DNA of 64,000 bases from Xanthomonas fragariae. GTDB lineage: Bacteria; Pseudomonadota; Gammaproteobacteria; Xanthomonadales; Xanthomonadaceae. Within the stretch, counting starts at the first letter, position 1; each line of letters starts with the position of its first letter. Below are positions 56,634 through 64,000 of this stretch, piece after piece. Under the pieces are notes generated by a model, which saw nothing but the letters and a program-made list of their open reading frames with translations, did no database searches and was not told where the DNA came from. Location of the stretch: assembly GCF_017603965.1 (NCBI RefSeq), contig NZ_CP071955.1, positions 3,038,001 through 3,102,000 of the forward strand, in the 5' to 3' direction. Position numbers and translations under genes: made by a program.

Positions 56634-57120
56634 TCAGCTCGGCAAGAAGTAGGGAGCGACATGGCTGCCACACAGCCGCGCAACACCATCCAGCGTAGCG
56701 GCGACAATAACGTTGCCGCCAGCACCACCCGCGCTCAGCCCCATATCCAGCACCAATCGCTGCTGGCAGCCACACGCATGCGTGTACAACCACAATGATC
56801 GTATTGCCCGCAGCGTTGGGCGGATCGAGCACGCCCTGCAGCGCCTGCGCATCGGCCGAATGCAATCCTGCCGATGGTTCGTCCATCACATACACCACGC
56901 CGAACAGTTGCGAGCGGATCTGCATAGCAAGGCGCAGGCGTTGCAGCTCGCTCGGCAACAACGTCGGCGTGCTGCGCTTCAGGCTCAGATAACCCAGGCC
57001 CAGCGCCTGCACCACTTCGATCCGCGCGCACAGATCTGCAGCGCTGCGTTGCGCGGCGATCACCTGCTCCGGATGCCGGGTCGCGTCCTTGCGCTTTTGT
57101 TCCGCGGTCGGGCGCAGCAA
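56634..57120 (-). pseudogene. UvrA-like ATPase fragment
   Basis: GLGYLSLKRSTPTLLPSELQRLRLAMQIRSQLFGVVYVMDEPSAGLH is the signature and Walker B region of the second ABC module of UvrA-type excinuclease paralogues. It then shifts frame to DMGLSAGGAGGNVIVAATLDGVARLCGSHVAPYF, the expected C-terminal end. The first ~700 codons are missing, and one frameshift plus a missing D-loop His are seen. Decayed relic. Confidence 0.75.
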
Positions 57121-57359
57121 TTGGGCCAGGGCCTGTTCACAGCTCCGCCGCCTGTTGTTCTAGAATCGCTTTGCTAAAGAATCAGCGGAATTGTGCAGCG
57201 CAACCATATTCACGACGCAAGGCTAAATGAACTAGAAATTGCGATTCCCGTCACGATTGCAAGCGTTTCCCAACAGGGGAAATTTTTTTGTCCTCGGGCC
57301 AAGTTTCTGGGGAAATGGGAAAGTGGCTGGAATAGAGATTGCCACCGAGAAAAAATTTA

Positions 57360-57500
57360 GAGCGGCTAACAAAACGTAGCGAGCAGTCGTCAGGTGGGTG
57401 CGGACGGCTCGGAGCAACCGGAGTGTACGCGTGGTACATGCCAATTCCGAGCACCGACCGCGCCCGCCTGACGACGGCGCAGTCGTTTTGTTAGCCGCTC
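57360..57500 (+). repeat. MITE copy 4 (141 bp)
   Basis: GAGCGGCTAACAAAACGTAG … CGTTTTGTTAGCCGCTC. Flanks TTA/TCA almost match. It ends 36 bp before the start of the immunity-toxin operon, so it lies in its promoter region. Confidence 0.88.
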
Positions 57501-57536
57501 TCAATCAGGCCCATTGCGAAGGAGGGCGATAAGCAG

Positions 57537-58160
57537 ATGAGCGATAAACCGGAGTCACGTTACGCTGCATTGGCGCGCCGCGTTGTGGAGGCGCATGCAG
57601 CGCAGCTGCTGCGCGACCTGCAAATCATCAACGAGCGCACGGTGCGCGAGCTTGGTCCATTGCCACATGGCGGGCTGCCGGTGCAGGTCAAGCGCAAGCC
57701 GAAGCGCGCGCCGTGGGAGCAGCCGGTGCTGGAGACGTCTACACTCGATGCCAATGCGCCTGCTCCGCCGCAAGCTCCCCTCTCCGATATCGGCGACTCC
57801 GACATGTTCAAGTTCAATCATCCATTCAAGGAAAAACCGATTCCACCGCCGCCCGTGCCGCAAAAATTGCGGGAAATTCTGAAGGACTATCCGGAGCTTA
57901 TTGAACGACTCCAGCAGCAATTAAATAATGTCATGCAACGCCCTTCAAAGGCGACCCCTATATTTGAGTGGGCGATATGGATGTTGGAGGATGAGCTTAG
58001 CTCCTTCATCTCCGAAGCCCGCGAGGAACTCAACGCTGCCATATCCAGCGGTGATCCTGAGGCGATTGAGAAGGCAAAGAGGAAAGACTTTGCTGTTGGA
58101 TACAGTCGTTTGAATATGGGTGCAATGTCTGACTTGCTCTCTTATTTTGGAGACATGTAA
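57537..58160 (+). CDS. Immunity protein of X-T4SS zeta-toxin effector, paralogue 1
   Basis: 207 aa, no signal peptide, so cytosolic, as required to block a zeta-type kinase. Starts MSDKPESRYAALARRVVEAH. Proline-rich middle (HPFKEKPIPPPPVPQK), helical C-terminus (ELIERLQQQLNNVMQRP…). GGAGG lies before the ATG; the gene ends 5 nt before effector 1. The family is not recognised by name; the immunity role is inferred from pairing. Confidence 0.65.
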   Translation: MSDKPESRYAALARRVVEAHAAQLLRDLQIINERTVRELGPLPHGGLPVQVKRKPKRAPWEQPVLETSTLDANAPAPPQAPLSDIGDSDMFKFNHPFKEKPIPPPPVPQKLREILKDYPELIERLQQQLNNVMQRPSKATPIFEWAIWMLEDELSSFISEAREELNAAISSGDPEAIEKAKRKDFAVGYSRLNMGAMSDLLSYFGDM

Positions 58161-58165
58161 AGACC

Positions 58166-59995
58166 ATGAGAGATTATCAGCTTTTCAATGGCGAGCACAA
58201 AGAAATTTTTGATGAAAAAATTCTTCCGAAAGCGGGCTTTTTGCAAAAATCATCATTTGATCGTCCTATGGCCATCATCTTGGCAGGTCAGCCGGGCGCG
58301 GGTAATGGTAGGCTTGCCAACGCAGCAGAACTTGAACTCAACGAAGATGCAATAAAGATCGATCCAGACGAATTGCGAGAGTTCCATCCTCAAGTAAAAT
58401 CCCTCCGCAACACCTACCCCTACACATGGTCAGGCTACACCCACCCCGATGCCAGCCGCTGGGACGACGAGCTATTGCAGGCAACCATCGAAGGCAAGAA
58501 GAACCTGATCTTCGACACCACGCTCAGCAATGGCGAATGGAGCGCAAATCTGATCAAGGATTTGCAAGCACGCGGCTATGATGTGGAAGTGCGTGCAATG
58601 GCCGCGCACAAGCTGGAAAGCGAGCTTGGGGTCGATGAACGCTTTTCAACATCGCTGGATCAGCGCGGCTACGGCCGCTATGTCCCCGCAGGCGCACGCG
58701 AAGCCATCTACACCAAACTGCCGATCAGTCTGGACACCGTACACGCGCAAACCACCGCGCCGATCCGTATCTTCGACCGCAGCGGCGTGGAGCGCTACGA
58801 CAGCCGTACCGACCCGCGCCCGGCCGGGCAGGTATTACAGGAACTGCGCGCCGCGCGCTTGCAAGATCCCTCGGTCACCCGCAGCCTCAATGCCCGTTGG
58901 CAGGCGCAGCGCAGGTGGCATGAGGCGCTCCCTTACACCCTGCCCCACAATCAGAACCTGGCTCCGCAGGTCGCCGGGCAATTGCTGCACGACCGCGCCG
59001 ACCTTCACGTGGTCGAGGGCGCGCAAGACCGCATCGCCAACATCCACACCGTGGACTTCAACGTGCGGGTCAAGCCACTGGCGATCCGCGGGCTGGGAGT
59101 GGCCGGTGCCGCAGCCACCGTTTACGACGTAGCCGATACCGGGCATCAGGTCGATCAGCTGCGCGCACAAGGCAATGCGGTGGGTGCGCAGGCGCAGCTG
59201 CTGCAGTTTGGCGCGCGTAATATCGGTGGTTGGGCCGGCGGTGTGGTGGGCGTGCAGATCGGTGCAGCGGCAGGTGTGGAGACCGGGCCAGGACTTGTGC
59301 TGACCGGTCTGACTGGCGGGGCACTCGGCGCGATCGCCGGCAGCGAGGCCATCCAGTGGCTGGAGCAGCGCAAGATCTACAACCAGACCGATCGCAGCGG
59401 CGTCGCCTGGCACTTGGACCCCAATGCGCCGGACAACGGCTGGACCCGTCAGGTTGTGGATGCCGGCGGCGATCACGCTCTGTCGATCAGCCACTGCGAA
59501 ACTGCACCGCCGCAGGTCGCCGACGAACTGACCTACAAAGCGGCCAGCCGCGCGGTGCAACTGCGCCTTGCCACGCCAGACGTGCCAGCGGATCCCTACC
59601 GCATCCCGGCCGACGCCAGCGATACCCAAAGCCTGCGCGACAGCCCCTGGGAGCGCAATGCACGCAGCGGTCAATGGCAACGGGAAGTGGCAGATGGCAT
59701 GCTCGATCACCTCATGCGTACCCATACGGAAACTGCCACGCCGCAAAAAAAAGCGGAATTGGACGACTACGCGCACAGTGTGATGGCGTACAACGCCGCG
59801 CGCAGTTCTGCGGCAATCGCGATGCACAACGCGACACGGAACTATCGGCCACGGCGACTGCGGCCAATGACAACAACGCCCGGTTGCGTACTCGTCCGAT
59901 CACACCTAAGCTCGACCGTATTCATAAGACGCAGCGCAAATGGAAAAATGCGCGCCGCTGCATTCGATCAGCCCCGTTGCGAAGGAGGGCAATAA
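58166..59995 (+). CDS. Zeta-toxin effector paralogue, degenerate (no secretion domain)
   Basis: 609 aa. Zeta-toxin fold but Walker A reads GQPGAGNGR (41-49): the essential Lys is Asn47. IDPDELREFHPQVK and FDTTLSNGEWSANLIKDLQA are retained, as is the Gly/Ala-rich middle region. The chain stops matching paralogue 2 at RSSAAIA and ends in 62 unrelated residues, without the peptidoglycan-binding, Q-rich or XVIPCD parts. It should be neither kinase-active nor secreted by the T4SS. It may be a relic that keeps its immunity gene. Confidence 0.75.
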   Translation: MRDYQLFNGEHKEIFDEKILPKAGFLQKSSFDRPMAIILAGQPGAGNGRLANAAELELNEDAIKIDPDELREFHPQVKSLRNTYPYTWSGYTHPDASRWDDELLQATIEGKKNLIFDTTLSNGEWSANLIKDLQARGYDVEVRAMAAHKLESELGVDERFSTSLDQRGYGRYVPAGAREAIYTKLPISLDTVHAQTTAPIRIFDRSGVERYDSRTDPRPAGQVLQELRAARLQDPSVTRSLNARWQAQRRWHEALPYTLPHNQNLAPQVAGQLLHDRADLHVVEGAQDRIANIHTVDFNVRVKPLAIRGLGVAGAAATVYDVADTGHQVDQLRAQGNAVGAQAQLLQFGARNIGGWAGGVVGVQIGAAAGVETGPGLVLTGLTGGALGAIAGSEAIQWLEQRKIYNQTDRSGVAWHLDPNAPDNGWTRQVVDAGGDHALSISHCETAPPQVADELTYKAASRAVQLRLATPDVPADPYRIPADASDTQSLRDSPWERNARSGQWQREVADGMLDHLMRTHTETATPQKKAELDDYAHSVMAYNAARSSAAIAMHNATRNYRPRRLRPMTTTPGCVLVRSHLSSTVFIRRSANGKMRAAAFDQPRCEGGQ

Positions 59996-59999
59996 GCAG

Positions 60000-60644
60000 A
60001 TGAGCGATAAACCGGAGTCACGTTACGCTGCATTGGCGCGCCGCGTTGTGGAGGCGCATGCAGCGCAGCTGCTGCGCGACCTGCAAATCATCAACGAGCG
60101 CACGGTGCGCGAGCTTGGTCCACTCCCACACGGCGGGCTGCCGGTGCAGGTCAAGCGCAAGCCGAAGCGCGCGCCGTGGGAGCAGCCGGTGCTGGAGACG
60201 TCTACACTCGATACCGATGCGCCTGCTCAGCCGCAAGCTCCCCTCTCCGATATCGGCGACTCCGACATGCTCAAGTTCAATCATCCATTCAAGGAAAAAC
60301 CGATTCCACCGCCGCCCGTGCCGCAGAAATTGCGGGAAATACTCAAGGACTACCCCGAGCTGATCCAACGTCTTCAGGACGTCCTCGATGCTTATGTCCA
60401 AAAGCCGTTTAAATTGATGCCATTTGATGGTGCTATTTGGGCCCTTGAAGGGAGGCTAGACTCCTTCGTCTCCGAAGCCCGGGAGGAGCTTCGCGTAGCA
60501 CAGACGGACGGTGCACCCAGTGCAATAATCAAAGCTGAAGAAAAAGAGCGTGCCACGCGTCATGCCAGTTCAAGAAATCGTGGCATGTCAGACCTAAACG
60601 AACTTTGGGATTACATCGAAGCGCATAAGGAGTCTCTGACATGA
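60000..60644 (+). CDS. Immunity protein of X-T4SS zeta-toxin effector, paralogue 2
   Basis: 214 aa. The first ~110 residues are nearly identical to paralogue 1, but the C-terminal half differs (LIQRLQDVLDAYVQKPFKLMPFD …). The stop overlaps the effector start (ATGA), so antitoxin is translated first. No signal peptide: it would protect the producer's cytoplasm. Start chosen at 60000 by homology to paralogue 1. Confidence 0.7.
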   Translation: MSDKPESRYAALARRVVEAHAAQLLRDLQIINERTVRELGPLPHGGLPVQVKRKPKRAPWEQPVLETSTLDTDAPAQPQAPLSDIGDSDMLKFNHPFKEKPIPPPPVPQKLREILKDYPELIQRLQDVLDAYVQKPFKLMPFDGAIWALEGRLDSFVSEAREELRVAQTDGAPSAIIKAEEKERATRHASSRNRGMSDLNELWDYIEAHKESLT

Positions 60645-63637
60645 ATGAACAAGACTCTCGTCTCAGTGATGCCGAGCATCGCAAAGTGTTTGAGCAAAAG
60701 ATTCTTGATGATGCCTCACTAGAGACAAAGTCATCTTTTGAAAAACCAAGAGCAATCATCCTCGCGGGTCAGCCCGGCTCAGGAAAAGGAAACCTTGCAA
60801 GAGCCGCAGATAATGAACTGCACGGGGATGTCGTTCTGATCGATCCAGACGAATTGCGTAAAGCGCACCCTCAAGTAAAAGCCCTCCGCAACGCCCACCC
60901 CTACACATGGTCCGGCTACACCCACCCCGATGCCAGCCGCTGGGCCGACGAGCTATTGCAGGCCACCATCGAAGGCAAGAAGAACCTGATCTTCGACACC
61001 ACACTCAGCAATGGCGAATGGAGCGCAAATCTGATCAAGGATTTGCAAGCACGCGGTTACGATGTCGAGGTACGCGCAATGGCCGCGCACAAGCTGGAAA
61101 GCGAGCTTGGCGTCGATGAGCGCTTTTCAACATCGCTGGATCAAGAAGGCCACGGCCGCTACGTCCCCGCAGGCGCACGCGAAGCCATCTACACCAAACT
61201 GCCGACCAGCCTGGACACTGTGCATCAACACACCACCGCGCCGATCCGTATCTTCGACCGCAGCGGCGTGGAGCTCTACGACAGCCGCACCGACCCGCGC
61301 CCGGCCGGGCAGGTATTACAGGAACTGCGCGCCGCGCGCTTGCAAGATCCCTCGGTCACCCGCAGCCTCAATGCCGGTTGGCAGGCGCAGCGCAGGTGGC
61401 ATGAGGCGCTCCCTTACACCCTGCCCCACAATCAGAACCTGGCTCCGCAGGTCGCCGGGCAATTGCTGCACGACCGCGCCGACCTTCACGTGGTCGAGGG
61501 CGCGCAAGACCGCATCGCCAACATCCACACCGTGGACTTCAACGTGCGGGTCAAGCCACTGGCGATCCGCGGGCTGGGAGTGGCCGGTGCCGCAGCCACC
61601 GTTTACGACGTAGCCGATACCGGGCATCAGGTCGATCAACTGCGCGCACAAGGCAATGCGGTGGGTGCGCAGGCGCAGCTGCTGCAGTTTGGCGCGCGTA
61701 ATATCGGTGGTTGGGCCGGCGGTGTGGTGGGCGTGCAGATCGGTGCAGCGGCAGGTGTGGAGACCGGGCCAGGACTTGTGCTGACCGGTCTGGCTGGCGG
61801 GGCACTCGGCGCGATCGCCGGCAGCGAGGCCATCCAGTGGCTGGAGCAGCGCAAGATCTACAACCAGACCGATCGCAGCGGCGTCGCCTGGCACTTGGAC
61901 CCCAATGCGCCGGACAACGGCTGGACCCGTCAGGTTGTGGATGCCGGCGGCGATCACGCTCTGTCGATCAGCCACTGCGAAACTGCACCGCCGCAGGTCG
62001 CCGACGAACTGACCTACAAAGCGGCCAGCCGCGCGGTGCAACTGCGCCTTGCCACGCCAGACGTGCCAGCGGATCCCTACCGCATCCCGGCCGACGCCAG
62101 CGATACCCAAAGCCTGCGCGACAGCCCCTGGGAGCGCAATGCACGCAGCGGTCAATGGCAACGGGAAGTGGCAGATGGCATGCTCGATCACCTCATGCGT
62201 ACCCATACGGAAACTGCCACGCCGCAAAAAAAAGCGGAATTGGACGACTACGCGCACAGTGTGATGGCGTACAACGCCGCGCGCAGTTCTGCGGCAATCG
62301 CTGCCCAATACGCCACCGTGCACGCCCAGGCCGGATGGGACCGCTACGGTCCGATGCCCGAGGCAATCAACCACGCTCGCGCCACGCCGGGAACCTTGCT
62401 TGGCTCCGATGGCGACACATACACGCGCGATGCCGCAGGCACGTGGACACATGACGGGTGGCTGGGCAAGCGGCAGGCCGAGGGCAACCTGCGTGCCGAA
62501 CTGGATCAGACCTATTCCCAAGTGCAGGTATTGACCTCAGCGCATGCGCGCGCGCAGCAGATGCACGAACGGCAACAGATGCCGATGCAGAATGCGCCCT
62601 CCCCGGCGCGGATGCACGAGCACACCCTGCGCCCGGGCGACCGCGGCACCGAGGTGCTGGCGCTACAGGCCAGCCTGATCCAGCTGGGCATCAACGCGAG
62701 CGTCAAGACGCCAGTGGAAACCACCGGCATCTACGACCAGCCCACCGAACGCGGCGTGCAGGCGTTTCAGCTGCTGCACGGCATGCACGCAGTCGACGGC
62801 ATTGCCGACCCCGGCACACGCGCGGCAGTGCAGCAGCAGGTGGAGACGGTGATTGCCCGGCGCGACATCGCCCAGGAACGGGATATTGACGCAGCAGCGA
62901 CTGCGCCAGCGCCAGCGCACTCCAAAGACCTGCCAGGATTGGCGGCAATGCACCGAGCGCCGCCCCCAGCGCCAGCGCCTTCGAGCCCGCCCGTCAGCGC
63001 ACAGTCCGGGCAGCAGCAGGACATGCACGCGCAAGCGCTAGAACAGCAACGCCAGTGGCAATTGCAACAGGACCAGCAGCTGCAATTGCAGCAGCACCAA
63101 CAGCAACAGGAGCAGCAACAGCAGCAACAGCAGCAACAGCAGCAAAAACAGGAGCAGCAGCGCGAGCACGAGCGACGCGCCGAAAACGAAAAAACCCGCG
63201 ATGCGCAACGCGACAAGGAACAGCCGGCCACCGCTGCTGCGGCCCAGGGCGAACGCACGCAGCCGTTGCCTGGGTTGCTGCCCTACAGCGACCCCGCCCA
63301 TCCCCGGCATGCGCTGTATGCGGACGTACAGGAGCGGATGCAGGCGCAAGGCCATCGGTTTTCGGAGGAGCGCCTGACCCAGATCACCGCGGCGCTGAAC
63401 GAGTCCTACTTCAAGCCCGGCTGGAAGGGCGAATTCTATGTGGCGCGCAATACGGTGTATGCGTCCAATAACGACCACCCGCTCGGTTGCGCATGCGTGC
63501 CGATGCACGCGCCGGCACCGTCGATCCAAGACTCGATGCAGGTGGCGCAGGAAGGCGATCTGCAGCATGCGCGGATCGCTCAGCTTATCGCCCAGGGCCA
63601 CCAGCAATCACAATCACAGCCCGGCATGACCCTGTGA
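60641..63637 (+). CDS. X-T4SS effector: zeta toxin, PG-binding and XVIPCD secretion domain
   Basis: 998 aa. The zeta-toxin kinase has intact Walker A GQPGSGKGN (43-51, Lys49) and IDPDELRKAHPQVK; family members phosphorylate UDP-GlcNAc and stop wall synthesis. A Gly/Ala-rich central domain follows, then a peptidoglycan-binding_1 domain (LRPGDRGTEVLALQASLIQLG … RGVQAFQLLHGM, ~665-725). A poly-Gln linker (~805-845) leads to the C-terminal XVIPCD-type domain (LPGLLPYSDPAHPRHALYADVQ … GHQQSQSQP) that docks on VirD4 for export into rival bacteria. virD4 starts 79 nt downstream. Confidence 0.88.
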   Translation: MNEQDSRLSDAEHRKVFEQKILDDASLETKSSFEKPRAIILAGQPGSGKGNLARAADNELHGDVVLIDPDELRKAHPQVKALRNAHPYTWSGYTHPDASRWADELLQATIEGKKNLIFDTTLSNGEWSANLIKDLQARGYDVEVRAMAAHKLESELGVDERFSTSLDQEGHGRYVPAGAREAIYTKLPTSLDTVHQHTTAPIRIFDRSGVELYDSRTDPRPAGQVLQELRAARLQDPSVTRSLNAGWQAQRRWHEALPYTLPHNQNLAPQVAGQLLHDRADLHVVEGAQDRIANIHTVDFNVRVKPLAIRGLGVAGAAATVYDVADTGHQVDQLRAQGNAVGAQAQLLQFGARNIGGWAGGVVGVQIGAAAGVETGPGLVLTGLAGGALGAIAGSEAIQWLEQRKIYNQTDRSGVAWHLDPNAPDNGWTRQVVDAGGDHALSISHCETAPPQVADELTYKAASRAVQLRLATPDVPADPYRIPADASDTQSLRDSPWERNARSGQWQREVADGMLDHLMRTHTETATPQKKAELDDYAHSVMAYNAARSSAAIAAQYATVHAQAGWDRYGPMPEAINHARATPGTLLGSDGDTYTRDAAGTWTHDGWLGKRQAEGNLRAELDQTYSQVQVLTSAHARAQQMHERQQMPMQNAPSPARMHEHTLRPGDRGTEVLALQASLIQLGINASVKTPVETTGIYDQPTERGVQAFQLLHGMHAVDGIADPGTRAAVQQQVETVIARRDIAQERDIDAAATAPAPAHSKDLPGLAAMHRAPPPAPAPSSPPVSAQSGQQQDMHAQALEQQRQWQLQQDQQLQLQQHQQQQEQQQQQQQQQQQKQEQQREHERRAENEKTRDAQRDKEQPATAAAAQGERTQPLPGLLPYSDPAHPRHALYADVQERMQAQGHRFSEERLTQITAALNESYFKPGWKGEFYVARNTVYASNNDHPLGCACVPMHAPAPSIQDSMQVAQEGDLQHARIAQLIAQGHQQSQSQPGMTL
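63061..63165 (+). repeat. CAG/CAA microsatellite encoding poly-Gln linker
   Basis: Runs of CAG and CAA units code for about 27 Gln with few interruptions inside the effector linker. Such tracts can expand or contract by slippage without breaking the frame. Confidence 0.8.
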
Positions 63638-63715
63638 CGCGACGGGTGGTGGGAGCTGCCGAGTCCGGCGTGCGCCGTGCACGTGTCGGACGCAACGATA
63701 CATGGAGATGGATGC

Positions 63716-64000
63716 ATGAGTAGTAAGGGAAAAGTGGGCGTTGCAGCGATCGTGTTGATCCTTGCATTGGTTGCCGGGATGTACCTGTCCGGTTTCATCG
63801 CCTTGGCGCTGCTGAAGGTGCAGGTGCCGCTGAAAGCCACGACGTATCTGGACTATTGGAAGGCGCTCGACCTGCCGCAGGTAAAGCCTTATGTCCTGCG
63901 CATCAAGATCAGCGGCATCCTCGGCTTCGGCTTGCCTCTGCTGGGTTGGGCGCTGCTGCTGATCCCGATGCTCAAGAGCAAACAGCAATCCCTGCACGGA
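63716..64000 (+). CDS. virD4: VirD4 coupling ATPase, N-terminal part (runs off window)
   Basis: The 95 visible residues start MSSKGKVGVAAIVLILALVA with two membrane helices (VAAIVLILALVAGMYLSGFI and GILGFGLPLLGWALLLIPML) around a periplasmic loop, the usual VirD4 N-terminus. The ATPase domain lies beyond the window. GGAGATGG precedes the ATG. VirD4 recruits XVIPCD effectors to the killing T4SS. Confidence 0.8.
   Translation, partial: MSSKGKVGVAAIVLILALVAGMYLSGFIALALLKVQVPLKATTYLDYWKALDLPQVKPYVLRIKISGILGFGLPLLGWALLLIPMLKSKQQSLHG

Larger units (their letters stand above)
57508..62299 (+). repeat. Tandem duplication of the immunity/zeta-effector unit
   Basis: Unit 1 (57508-59821) and unit 2 (59967-62299) share the RBS region (GCGAAGGAGGGC-ATAAGCAG), the N-terminal part of the immunity gene and most of the effector gene at near identity. 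Divergent patches lie in the immunity C-terminus and effector N-terminus. Homology ends sharply after CTGCGGCAATCGC, where unit 1 loses the effector's 3' third. Confidence 0.85.

Noticed and set aside
56138..56698. 186-aa + strand ORF upstream of the UvrA relic
   Set aside because: Low-complexity translation, no RBS, no recognisable motif, and it runs into the opposite-strand pseudogene.

Overview
The window looks like a chromosomal segment of a plant-associated Xanthomonas. The evidence is high GC, a gloB-rnhA-dnaQ/mltD block and Moco genes typical of gammaproteobacteria, an AvrE/HopR1-superfamily (XopAM-like) type III effector, and the start of the Xanthomonadales bacterial-killing type IV secretion locus (zeta-toxin effectors with a Q-rich C-terminal secretion domain, followed by virD4). 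The species cannot be fixed from sequence alone.

Layout. (1) 1-14.3 kb is an accessory, defence-type island. It holds a restriction-modification cluster (ribbon-helix-helix protein, an N6-adenine methyltransferase, a 1017-aa PD-ExK nuclease-methyltransferase fusion, an H-NS-like protein and a nuclease-like gene split by an IS5-family element), a frameshifted tyrosine integrase next to a tRNA-like 3' end, an exported Ivy-like protein with a 45-aa membrane peptide, and a standalone reverse transcriptase coupled to a 40-aa ORF. It ends in IS debris beside the SRP RNA gene. (2) 14.6-30.8 kb is core genome: ffs, a tightly overlapped kdkA-MBL-moaA-(pseudogene)-moaC-moaD-moaE operon, a heptosyltransferase, tRNA-Ser(CGA), a PP2C phosphatase, mltD-gloB-yafS-rnhA-dnaQ, mutM and an S9 peptidase. 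(3) 30.9-38.2 kb is a decayed RiPP cluster: double-glycine precursor peptide, ABC exporter and a graspetide-type ATP-grasp ligase, broken by IS5, IS3, IS30 and IS407-type elements. (4) 38.2-49.6 kb carries exported proteins, an OPT transporter, a histone-like protein, a DUF763 pseudogene, a paoABC-type molybdenum aldehyde oxidoreductase and a Tat-like SDR. (5) 49.9-56.0 kb is the 2035-aa AvrE/HopR1-type effector. (6) 57.4-64 kb is a duplicated immunity/zeta-toxin effector pair leading into virD4.

Mobile DNA dominates. There are three copies of an 866-bp IS5-family element (C6G6 frameshift site), five ~140-bp MITEs sharing its terminal repeats, three 1303-bp IS3 copies, one IS30, one 1157-bp IS5, IS481 (one frameshifted, one fragment) and IS407-type remnants. 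Several insertions can be undone on paper through their target duplications. Doing so recovers the split nuclease gene and the exporter in frame, while the ATP-grasp gene still carries an extra 1-nt shift.

The most interesting content is the IS-riddled ATP-grasp RiPP locus, the reverse transcriptase/small-ORF unit, and the tandem zeta-toxin effector pair, in which one copy has lost both the Walker A lysine and its secretion domain.
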